Shown here: positions 32,946-43,599 of the stretch, in pieces
How the letters are laid out: every line of letters begins with the position of its first letter
Position numbering within the stretch: the stretch's first letter is position 1
From: Adiantum capillus-veneris
Lineage: Eukaryota; Streptophyta; Polypodiopsida; Polypodiales; Pteridaceae
Length of the DNA stretch: 64,000 nt
Direction: 5' to 3'
NCBI GenBank assembly: GCA_014529385.2
Contig: CM043950.1
Location: forward strand, 157,679,545-157,743,544
The notes under the pieces: generated by a model
What the model was told of the DNA's origin: nothing
Database searches by the model: none
The model's input: the letters and a program-made list of their open reading frames with translations, nothing else
Position numbers and translations under genes: made by a program

Positions 32946-33534
32946 TGTTACCATATACATGTGGTAGTGATGTGTGTGAACACACTAGGACCGCCGGGGC
33001 ACTTTTTCCGTCTTTAGGAGGTTTTTTCCCCCGTGCATTGTATATACGCCCATCACTCTAGGGCTATCTCTCTTTCCATTGCACACTAAGTAACACACTC
33101 TCTATTGTGTGCCTTGAGCTTCCTTTGTCTTCTCCAAGCTGTGTGCGTTTCTCTGCAATCCTAATTCCAATAATTGGTACCAGAGCAGGTTGTGTCCTCC
33201 CGGGCTTAGTCGCCAGTAGCTCCAACACACGCCTGCTCACTTTCTCCGATTTTCGTGAGCTTTGGCGAGCGTTTTTAGGTCGACAAAAAATTTGAAAAAG
33301 CTCATAGAGCTAATGTCTGCTCAGATTTCTGATTCGGGCTCATTTCGACCTCCGTTCCACTACAGCCAGGTCTATGCAGGCAATTTTGTCATTTTGTGCA
33401 AAATTTCTATTAGTGCCATTTTTTGTATAATAGGTGTCTTACAATCTTCTACAATTTGTGCTATATAGCACGTGTTGTTCCTGCTTGGTTTCTCCTCTTT
33501 TCGGGCAGTTTTCACATCAGGTGCAACATTTACT

Positions 33535-34475
33535 ATGACTGACAACAACACAAATGTGTTCAAGATGTTTGCTGCTAAGGGTAGGTTGGATGGGGACAAA
33601 TACCCAATGTGGGCTTATATGATGCAACATGCTCTTGTGTCAAAGGGTGTCTAGAATATTGTGCAAGGCATTGATGTACGTCCTCGTTCTGAGTATGTTG
33701 CAGGTCTTGCTACAAGGATTGCTACTATTAGAGTTTTTGCCTACAGCAGAACAAGCTCGTTGGGATGTAAAGGATGCGGAGGATCATGCGTTGATTGCGT
33801 CATCTGTGAAGTGCACCATTACTCCTCACATTCGCTCAACGAAATCTGCTAAACAGGCTTGGGATATTCTAGTAGGTTTTTATGCAAGCCACAATGAGGC
33901 TAAAATTGCTTTGCTGCATAAAGAGCTGGAATTAAAGATTATGCATGAGGAAGATGATATGGACACTTTCCTTGCTGGTGCCAAGGATATCAATGAGCAA
34001 CTTATTTCTACAGGTGAAGTCAATTCAGACAGTTCCCTTGTGCATACTATTCTTGATGCCTTACCAGAATTTTGCTAGTACTTGGAGACTTACGACCCAA
34101 GCAAATCCTAAAGCTGTCAAGTTTGATGCATTATGCACATTGCTGCTGCAAGAGTCACTTTCCAAAAAAAACAAGACTAGGTAGCGTGCAGTTGAACAGG
34201 CTTTTATTGCTTCTCAAAGAAAGGGTGGTAATAGAAATGCAACCACTTCTTATGGTTCTGTTGCGAGTGGAAAAACTTTTGTTCCTAATGCTTTTGCTGG
34301 CAGCAATTCGTCTGAAAATTTTGGTGATAAGGGCAAAAAGAAGAGGTGTTGCCATTATTGTAAAGCCAAAGACCTCTTAATCAAGCAGTGTCCTAAGTTG
34401 AAGGGCAAAGAGGCTAAGAAGAAAGAGGGTGGTTCCACTGCAAATGCTGGTTCCACTACAAATGCAGTCATTGTT
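33535..34475 (+). pseudogene. Gag of copia E
   Basis: It starts MTDNNTNVFKMFAAKGRLDG and continues DKYPMWAYMMQHALVSKGV with a stop at 33653. After frame changes it reads on through KQAWDIL, NEAKIALLHKEL and EEDDMDTF, the gag core of this family. The zinc knuckle reads CHYCKAKDLLIKQC, so its His is replaced by Leu. It cannot make a functional nucleocapsid. Confidence 0.85.
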
Positions 34476-36567
34476 GAGTCTTCTGTGAAAGGAGATTGTG
34501 GTGCTGATGTTGATGCAGAATGGGCTTTTAGTGCAGAGTGCACTTACAATCCTTGTGTCCATGATGCATACATGTCAGTTGTTGCAGATTCACATGTGTG
34601 GTATTTCGACAGTGGTGCTACAAAGCACATTACCTCACATTGTGAATTGTTCACCTCTCTCGAGTCTGTCCTTGATGGGAATTCAGTCACTTGTGCCAAC
34701 AATGGCTCTCATCCTGTTCAGGGAGTTGGAAAGATTGTGCTTACTGTTGCAAATGTCAATTCTTTCACATTTGTTGATGAACTTTATGTACCTGGGATCA
34801 AAGAGAATCTTTTGTTTGTATCTGCACTTGCTTGACTTGGACTTGTAGTGAAATTTGTGGATGACAGATGTATAGATCATGATCTCAATTTTGGTGATGA
34901 AATTGTTTCATCTGGCCTTTTGTGCCTTGGGCTGTATAAAATCACTTTGTATGACAAGTGTGGACAAAATTTTACAAATGATGTTGCAGATTCAAAGGCT
35001 ATTTCAGATGCAAAACTGTGGTAGGCACCTTTTGGGCATCTGAATTTTGCCAAATCGCTGCGTTTACAAAAATCCGATATGGTCACTTCTATGCCGCCTC
35101 TTGAAGCACCTATCAAACATGTTTGTGAAGGCTATATTTTGGGTAATATGCAGCTTCCTAAGTTATTAAAGGATGATTCAGTTAGGGCCACATGTAGGTT
35201 GCAGCTTGTGCATAGTAATGGTTGTGGGCCCATGCAAACTCTGTCCTTGGGAAATTACCTGTACTTTTTGACTTTCATTGATGATTACTCCAGGCATGCA
35301 TGGGTATATCTGCTTAAAGCGAAGTCCGAAGTTTTTATGTGCTTCAAATTGAAAATATATCGAAATGTACTATGGGAACCCTCCATTCCGATTGAGGGGG
35401 GGAGTATATGTCTCATGAGTTTAATGCATTTTTGGCTAGTAGTGGGATAAAACACCAATATACAGTGCCTTATACACCTCAACAAAATGGTGTTGCTGAG
35501 AGGAGAAATAGGTCACTTACGGGAATGGCACGATGTATGGTCAAAAGTCAAGCTCTGCCACATTCTTTTTGGCTTGAGGCCATCATGTGTGCCATTTATG
35601 TACTTCATAGGTGTCCTACAAAAGCTTTGCAGTCTATTACTGCATATGAAGCATGGCAATGATAGAAAGCCTTCTATTGAGCACATGCGTGTTTTTGACT
35701 GTTTGGCCTATGCTTTGGTGCCACAATCACAACGCTGAAAATTGGATGATAAGGCTGCCAAATGTATTTTTGTTGGTTATAGTGCTGAAAGAAAAGGTTA
35801 CAAGTTGTATCATCTGCAAACAAAGCGTATTTTGGTTTCAGGGGATGTAGTGTTTGTGGAAGATTCTGTTCAACCCTTGCTGTCATGTACTAGAGACAAT
35901 AATGTAAGCTCACAGGACATTTATGACACTTTGTTGCATCTTTTTAGTGGTGGAAGTTTGAATGTAAATTTCAATTAGGCAAATGTACAACCTATGGGGG
36001 TTTCCAAAAATGCTATAGATTAGCCTACTTTACTGATGCAAATGTACATGATGTACTTGATGAGGAAAGGGTTGAAAAAGAGCAGGCTAGAGGTATTCCA
36101 AAATGGCTAGTGCATACATTGCGTGACAGTAAATTGGATGCACCTTTGTCTAGTCATACTCGTTTAGGCTCTCGTCATGCATCTTATGCATCAGATTTTT
36201 ATGCTTTAGCTGTGTCTAGCTTACATGATGTTGAGGAACCTCTGTCTTTTGATGAAGCACATAATTCAAAAAATTGGATGGCTGCCATGCAATCAGAATC
36301 TGATGCGCTTATAGAAAATGACACATGGACTTTATGTGATTTGCCTCCTGGAAAAAAGGCCATTGCTACAAAGTGGGTTTACAAGTTGAAATGCAAGCCG
36401 GATGGTGAGATCGATCGCCATAAGGCTGGACTTTGCAAAGGGTTATGCACAACAAAAAGGCATTAATTATGAAGAAACTTTTCCTCCCACTTGTCATATG
36501 ACTACTGTGAATTTTCTATGTGTATCGGCAGCTCCTTTTGGTTGGGATGTACATCAACGTAACATAG
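34476..36567 (+). pseudogene. Protease, integrase and partial RT of copia E
   Basis: Copia-type protease is marked by WYFDSGATKHITSHCELF. It is followed by the pre-integrase motif (stop in place of His in LW-HARFGH), then an integrase core with HSNGCGPM (first catalytic Asp changed to Asn) and NGVAERRNRSL. RT starts with NDTWTLCDLPPGKKAIATKW. Many stops and frameshifts interrupt it. It breaks off at FGWDVHQRN, where SDIVTAFLNG should follow. Confidence 0.85.
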
Positions 36568-37285
36568 AAATAGGAAGAAATGAATCAAAAAATGCAAAAG
36601 AAAGATAAGAAACATGAGGTAAAACCTTGTTTTTACGACGTTTAAGGTATCTGTATGTGGACCCAGGGTCTGAATGTAGTTATGATACTAAAAGAGAGCT
36701 ACGCTGATGTATCATACTGCCACCACCAAAAGCTCTTGCTCCATTAACCAAGCATTCAAAACTGAATTTCCCTCCATTGGAAGCAAGTTCATGGTTTCTT
36801 CTACCACTCAAAAAGAGCCATGGTTTCTTCTTCTTCTTCTTCCTGCCCTAATAGCTATAGGGGTTGTTGTGCTCTCTTCCCAGCCAGCCTTGCCATTAGT
36901 CTCCCAAGGAGGCCAAGTAGCACCATAAGCTCTATCACTATCTCAAACTCCATCAATATAGATAGTCAATGGCAACAACAGACAATATACAAAGGTTCTT
37001 GGGTTCTTATGCATTAAACTCCCTCTCCCTACCAATCGGAGATGTACTGACTAGGTTCTTGGGTTCTTATGCATTAAACTCCCTCTCCCTACCAATCGGA
37101 GATGTACTGACTAGCCAGTCCCGGACACTACACTGTGTGAAGCTCCCAGAAGCAAGATGTTTAGGGATGTGTAGAGGTCCCTACAAAATTCAGTGCCCAC
37201 TAAATTGGTAAAGATTGCTAATTTTTTTTGTATAAGTTTATTTGTGGAACTATTTCACACCTGACACATACATGTTGCAAAGACA
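36568..37285 (+). other. Unidentified segment with a 60-bp tandem duplication
   Basis: No known family is recognised. A perfect 60-bp unit is present twice (36994-37053 and 37054-37113). In one frame it encodes RFLGSYALNSLSLPIGDVLT twice. Upstream short frames contain a Ser-rich start (36820) and a hydrophobic stretch (WFLLLLLPALIAIGVVVLSS, near 36820-36880) that could belong to a decayed 5' exon. GGTAAAG near 37208 could be a donor site. All gene interpretations are uncertain. Confidence 0.4.
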
Positions 37286-37693
37286 ATGGTGGTATGTAAA
37301 TCTCTAGATGCTTGCTTCTATGACAAGCTTCTTGAAAGAGGGTGGCATGCTAAAGAGGAGGACGGCATACCTTGCGAGGTTGCACTGGACACTTTGGTGG
37401 CCAAGTACATGATTGGCACACAATCCCTTCTCATCTCCTTCTATTACTAGCACTCTCAAATTGTTGCAGGCTACTCTAAGTTTATTCCTATTGATCAAGA
37501 GTCCCCAGGTTTGGAGAACAATGGTGTCATAGATGTGGAGGTATTTGACAAAGAGCTCAACATTGTGACAGTGGTCACAATAAGAGAGCAATGCAACCTT
37601 CTGCAACTTCGGCACGACATCATGGACGAGACCACAAAGAACAAGCCCTCGCCGTTCTATTTCTTAATTAGTGGACGCAAAGTAATGCAATGA
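37286..37693 (+). pseudogene. Unidentified coding-like fragment
   Basis: A frame from ATG at 37286 runs 135 codons to 37693 with a single TAG at 37448. It reads MVVCKSLDACFYDKLLERGW and later YSKFIPIDQESPGLENNG, then VIDVEVFDKELNIVTVVTI and NKPSPFYFLISGRKVMQ. The composition is protein-like and there is no sign of an element domain. I do not recognise the family. It may be an exon or retrocopy of a host gene. Confidence 0.4.
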
Positions 37694-37956
37694 AGGGAAA
37701 ACGAGATTTTCTATAGAGAACTAACTGACCGAGTCTAAATTGGTGCCAATGTAACTTGAATGAATCTATATTCATGACTTCCATTCCAACGTTTGTTGCA
37801 ATTTAAATCTTTTGTTTCAATTGTGAGACGATTCCCACAATTTGGTTATATATTTTGATTGTAAGATGAGGTCTTTCTCACTACCTCTGTCCCTTTGTTA
37901 GCTGGAAATGTGATTGATGTATATTTTGAACAACATATGCAAAGTTTGATGTATAA

Positions 37957-38080
<124 letters not shown>

Positions 38081-38452
38081 TTCCATGGCACCACATTGAG
38101 AAGTACAAAGAATCATATTAATGTAGATAGCTAGCATTTTGGAGAGTATTTGTAAGTACAAATTTTGAAACAGTCAATGGGCTGAAATACAAATTCTGGA
38201 GATAAGAGATCAAAATGTCCTCTAGATGGTGTCCTACGGGGCTTGCCAACGGCTTAACCACTATTGAGCTATTAGAAGCTTGACAGGATCCCGTTACTAT
38301 TTTGGTGGTGGAAGACCCTCTCTTCTATTCCTTGCCATTAATGATATTTGAGCCATGGGTACAAGAGCTTGAGTGCGGGGTTAAGAGGAGTAGCAACTAG
38401 GGCTTGAAGTGCCAAAGTACACTTAAAATTTTTACACCTAATAGCTGTTAGA

Positions 38453-39968
38453 ATGGCTGACAATAGTGAAAATAATGTTGATAGCTTTGATTTTGCTAAT
38501 GAACATGCTACTAATGATGCCCCTATGCTTGTCAATTACCTTGTTACTAGGCTTCAACGAGCCATGGGCAATCCATCCCTCCAAGCTGAAGTGCAACGGA
38601 AGCTACGTACTCATGGGATTGTCCAAACTCCCCACCAAGAAGAGAGAGTACCTAAGAAGCTTCCTTGTGAGACTTCCAAAAGAGGTCTCTCTCTAATAAG
38701 GGAAGAAGAAGAGGATCCATACAAAGGGCTCAAAAATCTACTACTTGACGGTGCATCTCCTTCCCAAAGGAGAACTCAAGTTTCAACAGTAGAGCCCCCA
38801 CCGAAAGAACGAGAAATAATCGAGTCTCTTGCCACCTCGGCGGAGATGGCTCCACAAAGACGGCGGGAAAATCACTCCCCAACACCCCCTAAATGGAGAA
38901 GAACATCGCACACTTCTCTACACATAATTCAAAGAGGGACGAGAGAAAACTAGAGAAGAAAAAGGTGAGAAATAGGTCACCCTCTTCTCCATCTTCTCCA
39001 TCCTCTTCCTCTTCTGAAGAAAGTGATGGTGTAGACAAGGAGGAACAAGGGAAGAAAAAGGCGAGAAAGAGGTCACCCTCTTCTCCATCCTCCTCATACT
39101 CTTCCTCTTCTGAAGAAAGTGATGGTGCAACTCTTGAACCACCTAAAAGAAGAGGCCATAGGAAATCCTATGCCACATGGAGGAGGTTGTCCAAGATCAA
39201 AAAGTTAAAAGAGGGAGGAAAGAACATCTCTTTCCTTACCTACGATGGCACATTTGGTGCTACGGACAAAGTCTTGGCCTTCGTCCAACAATTCGATGCG
39301 GCATTTGGAGATGAGGGATTCATGGAGTCCTCTATGCTACGCCATGTAGCTATGCATTTTCAAAAGTCCGCCAGGAAATGGTGGTCTAGCCTATGAGAAA
39401 ATGGTGAAGCTCCATGACCATGGAAAGCTTTAAGAGCTTCCATCATGAAGAAGTTTTTGGGGTACCGACATCAAAGACAAAGTACTCACCAAATGGTGAA
39501 GCTTAAAGCTCTCTCCCCTATGAATCTATTCACAAATATGTAGACAAGTTTTGGGATTTACATCTCAAAGTCACCGTCTTCAAAAAGATGGATTTTGGAG
39601 AGCAAAAACAACAATTTTTTGCGGGTTTAACCGAAGATATGGTGGAGTATGTCAACTCCCAAACGCCACGCACCATATCTGTGGTCATACACCATACCAT
39701 GGTGGCTTCACAAATAAATTTCCAACAAGGGGATAACAGAAATCCTAAGCCCACAAAAAACAAGGACCGTAACAAGCCTAACGGGAAGGAGAATGTCCAA
39801 AAGTCGCCTAAAGGCAACACCAACAACAACGAAGCTAAGGAGAAGGGAGTTTATAAAGGGAAAAATAAAATCTCTCCTGAAGAGCTAGATCGTTATCGTA
39901 AAGATAACCGCTATTTCAAGTGCGAGGAGCAAGGGCATGTCTATCGTGCTTGTCCCCACAAGAATACA
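38453..39968 (+). pseudogene. Gag of a second Ty3/gypsy element
   Basis: It starts MADNSENNVDSFDF (38453-38953). It continues in another frame (38893-39396) with two Ser-rich repeats (SPSSPS...SSSSEESDG). The gag core follows: FLTYDGTFGATDKVLAFVQQ, then HVAMHFQKSARKWW. The core goes on with stops and shifts (39397-39590) to YFKCEEQGHVYRACPHK, a zinc knuckle whose first Cys is changed to Tyr. No LTR or primer site was found upstream, so the 5' end of the element is not defined. Confidence 0.8.
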
Positions 39969-40500
39969 TGAAATGAGCCTCCTAGAGCTACCTTGGTCAA
40001 AATCCAAGAAGAGGATGCTCACCACAAAGGACTCTATGCCATGCTTGGGGAAAGGTAAGAGCACATGATTCTTTCATTCTCTTTGACCCTGGTTCTACTC
40101 ACAATTTCATATCCACAGAGTTGGCCACCAAGCTAGGCATCCAAGCCTATGAGATGGGAGATGTCCTACCTGTCGATGGTGCTTTCAAGGGGCAAGAAGC
40201 CTCAGTCACTCCCTTAATTGGGAAATTGAGGCTCCATGTCCAAAGCTATGTGGACAAAGAGGATTTATTTATCTCTCCTCTCAAACACAAGGATGCAATC
40301 CTAGGGGCACCATGGTTTGATCGCATGGCTGCCAACATTAAATTCCCTGAAAGGCAAATCTACTTTAGGTTCAGGGAAAAAGATATGTACATAGATGCTA
40401 AGGAGTTGGGTAACACCATACCCATTGTACATAAGCAAGCTTTCAGTAAGTCAATAAAGAGCTCTATTTACATGTAATTTATTTTTGTTAAAGATTCTCA
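39969..40500 (+). pseudogene. Retropepsin of the second Ty3/gypsy element
   Basis: HDSFILFDPGSTHNFISTELATKLGI carries the active site as D-P-G-S instead of D-[TS]-G. PLKHKDAILGAPWFDRMAANIKF is the second-half motif of plant gypsy proteases. The frame begins in the overlap after the knuckle and ends at 40477. Confidence 0.75.
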
Positions 40501-40559
40501 AATGAACCTAATGCTTTAGCAAAAGAAAATATAAACAATCATAAGGAATTATAGTTATC

Positions 40560-41277
40560 TAATTTTCTCAAGGGATTTCAAGATGTTTTTATTGACGACA
40601 TCCCTTGTGAACTACCTCCTAAACGAGGCAATGATGACCATGCAATTGAACTTCTTCTAGGAAGTTCACCCCCTAATAAACCTCCTTATAGAGTTTCCCA
40701 AGCTCAACAAGATGAGATTATGTGGCAAGTGCATCAGGTAGTTGAGAAGGGCATGGTTAGGCCTAGCTCATCTCCATTTTGTTCACCCGTGTTATTAGTG
40801 CAAAAGAATGATGGCACATATAGTATGTGTGTTGACTATAGAGCACTAAATAGTATCACTATCAAGAATAGGTTTCTCATTCCACGGGTAGAAGACCTAT
40901 TTGATAAGCTACAAGGGTCAACCTACTTCAGTAGGATTGACCTAAAAAGTGGCTACCATCAAATAAGGATAGTTGATTAAGACATTGTAAAGACCGCATT
41001 TTGCACTATGTTTGGTCTTTACGAATATATTGTCACGCCTTTTGGCTTGACCAATGCACCAACCACATTTAACCGCTTGATGGAGAAGCTATTGAGGCCT
41101 CACCAAACCTTTACTGGAGTGTTATTTGATGATATAATCATCTACTCTAATTCACTAGACGAACACAAGCAACATCTCCAAGTAATATTTCAAGTTTTAC
41201 GAGAGAACAAACTTTATATTAATCGAAAGAAAAGTGAAATTTTCTTACAAGAGAGCTGGAGAGAGTCTCATGGGTAG
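40560..41277 (+). pseudogene. Partial RT of the second Ty3/gypsy element
   Basis: DEIMWQVHQVVEKGMVRPSS, then VLLVQKNDGTYSMCVDYRAL (first catalytic Asp present), YFSRIDLKSGYHQIRI, a stop at 40978, FGLTNAPTTFNRLM, and VLFDDIIIYS, where the usual Y/F-x-DD motif reads LFDD. It ends abruptly at about 41260, before the RT thumb, RNase H and integrase. The N-terminal RT motifs that element A lacks are present here, which makes the deletion in A clear. Confidence 0.88.
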
Positions 41278-41962
41278 CTAGTAGCTCAACTGTGAGTCCC
41301 CAAAGTTGTAAGTAATGCCATTGTGGGCACTTTGAGAACAAGTGAAGGTATCCCACGGAGCTACATTTTGAGCCAGAGAGAGAGTGAGATCAAATCTATC
41401 ACATACACATACACACTTCCCGATCTTAACAACAATTCTCTTTCATGACCATTTTTTGATTACTTTGGCATCACACTCACCAAGATTGGTGCATATGGCC
41501 TATCTCTCATGGCGTTGAGTATTTCCTTGGCAAAGACACATAGAGTGCTTGGAGGAAGAGATCTTGGCATCGACATTATAGGTGGTGATTTTTTTTGACC
41601 AAGGTGGACTTATTTATGACAAACTACAAGTGGAGTTACAAGTTTATTTCCAGCGTTTCAATTTTCAATAGGCACACTTACACTATATTTCAGATCGAGT
41701 TTTACTTGGCAGCCATATGCATTGTGTTTTGGCTTGATGTAACCCATTGTGATTGGGCACATCAAGTTTAATTTGTACATAGTCATACTTGAATTTAGAT
41801 TACTAGTCTTATACAAGTATTGCTGGATAGATGCCTAGGTTTCTCATAATACTTTGTGGGAGTTATGCGTATCTTATGTGTATATTTTGTGCACTTTTGA
41901 GTGTTTTTGAGCTCTTTTCTGCACCGCTTTTTTTAATCAATAAGTTTTAACCTCTTGTAATT
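41278..41962 (+). other. No identified gene between truncated gypsy and copia gag relic
   Basis: AT-rich sequence with no supported ORF. A GAGAGAGAGTGAGATC stretch near 41380 is reminiscent of an LTR transcript start, but no repeat partner is present in the window. Confidence 0.4.
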
Positions 41963-42710
41963 ATGGCCTCTTCTTCTAAGAAAGACATCTACAATGTCAA
42001 AAAGTTTTATGAAACAAGCTTTTCCACATAGAAAGAGAATATTCAAGACATCTTAATCTAGAAAGATCAATTAGAGCCACTATTTGAGCACCAAGAGGAA
42101 GATGGCTACATGGATTTCCGTTGGAAAATTCTTAATGCCAAAGCTAAATCCACTATTTGTCACATCTTGTAGACTCAATGTAATTTAATATTTTTTATGA
42201 AGCTAATTCCAAGGCCTTGTAGGACCAATTGTGCAGTATATATGACATCAGGATAGAAAGAAATAAGGTTTATTTTATGAAGAAGCTATTCCAACTTTGT
42301 ATGAAAGAAGGAAACACAATTTTTGAACACTTCAATTAGTTCAATGTAATCCTCAATTAGTTGACATCATATGGACTTGATTTTGAGGAAGAGGTGTAGT
42401 GTATCTTCTTGTTATGCTCTCTACCTTCCTCATGGGATTTTTTTTTTTCACAGTCATAAAAGTAACTTTGCACTCAATGGAAAATGGTCTGCATGTTGCT
42501 AGTCTCCTCAATGAAGAGTTTCATAGTAAAAAGGTACTCAGGGGTGCAATATATAATCAGGTTTTAAAACATGGCAAGGGCAAAGCAAAGTTGGAAGAAA
42601 TCAACATGGTCAAGTCTATTAAGACTTTAGATGTCCGTGAGATGGTTGGTCCTTCGAATGGTTTGTTTTATATTTTGGACATTAGTGTAGATGCTCTTTA
42701 CAGAAGATGA
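41963..42710 (+). pseudogene. Gag relic of a different copia lineage (UBN2-type)
   Basis: Starting MASSSKKDIYNVKKFYETSF it follows the classical plant copia gag: a DQLEPLF...DFRWKILNAKAKSTI segment, NKVYFMKKLFQLCMKEGNTI, FEHFNEFNVI, LNQLTSYGLDFEEE and LHVASLLNEEFHSKK. There are several stops and frame changes, typically TGG to TAG. It is unrelated to the gag of copies E to H, so it represents a second copia lineage. No LTR, protease or RT follows. Confidence 0.75.
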
Positions 42711-43029
42711 CACTATAGAAGGTGGAAACTAACCATTGGAGGTGCCTTGCCCAAGATTTTACCTGAAAACTATTCGAGGTACTTAGTGGAGTTACCACCA
42801 ATTACCCTACATTGTATGGCTGTTCATTGAATCAATGAGAGCCCACTCATGACAGCTATGAATAGGCCACACTAATCCTTTTTTGAGATTGATACTACTC
42901 TTGTGTCCTTGGTCTTTGTATCTTGTAGAGATTAGTGAGCTTAAGAACACTCATTACTGGTCTTTGTGCCAATTTTACTTCCAAATTAATATTTTTAGAG
43001 CATTTTCAAACTCTTCAAATAATTAACGC
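42711..43029. other. No feature recognised
   Basis: AT-rich sequence after the gag relic. No ORF, repeat or element motif can be supported. Confidence 0.4.
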
Positions 43030-43082
43030 AAAATGCTCACTTAATAGGACATAAAAGTGTCATGTTACCAATCTACTGTTAA
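43030..43082 (-). mobile_element. One terminus of a TTAA-flanked inverted-repeat transposon
   Basis: Read on the minus strand from 43082: TTAACAGTAGATTGGTAACA, then GACACTTTTATGTCCTATTAAGTGAGCATTTT. This closely follows the left end of the element at 50842 (TTAACACTAGGTTGGTAA, GACACTTTTATGTCCT, TTAAGTGACCATTTT). The other end was not found to its left, so the copy is truncated or strongly diverged. Confidence 0.6.
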
Positions 43083-43313
43083 TTTCTTTTCAAATTTAGT
43101 TGTTGAATGTTCTTTTAAATTTTGGATATAAGCATGTTAACATGTTACTGAAAATGTTGTCCCAGACAACGCTAGTTACTTGTGCTTGTTAGCATATATT
43201 GAAAACCAAAGAGCAAGCACATTTTCAATTTAAAATGTCCATAAAAAAATATTATTCATTCCCTCCCATTTGTGATGTGGCCTTGTTTTTCAGTTACTTC
43301 ATATGACGTGGGA
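43083..43313. other. No feature recognised
   Basis: AT-rich flank between the transposon terminus and copia F, with nothing that can be supported. Confidence 0.4.
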
Positions 43314-43540
43314 TGTTGAAATTAGGGTTGCAAGAAAATGCACACAGCTTGGAGAAGATGAAGGAAGACCAAGGCACACAACAGAGAGTGTAGAACTTAG
43401 TGTGCAATAGAAAGATAGATAGCCCTATAGTGATGGGTGTATATACAATGCACGGGGGAAAAAACCTCCTAAAGAGGAAAAAAATGCCCTGATGGTCCTA
43501 GTGTATTCACACACATCACTACCACATGTATATGGTAACA
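43314..43540 (-). repeat. 3' LTR of copia F
   Basis: A 227-bp LTR with TGTTACC and CAACA-type ends on the minus strand, followed at 43541 by the tract corresponding to AGAGGGGATT on the minus strand. Confidence 0.9.
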
Positions 43541-43599
43541 AATCCCCTCTGGGAGTGATGCGGTGAACGAGGGTTCACACGAGAGTAAAGGGAAGTGCC

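Larger units (their letters stand above)
32946..36567 (+). mobile_element. Truncated Ty1/copia element E
   Basis: The complete 5' LTR is 32946-33172 (TGTTACC to CCAATA), with TATATA near 33043. The primer site TTGGTACCAGAGCAGG (33174-33189) is complementary to initiator tRNA-Met with one change. Gag and pol follow on the plus strand, and the sequence stops inside RT at about 36567. There is no 3' LTR. The element inserted into copia D, which is of the same family but on the opposite strand. Confidence 0.9.
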
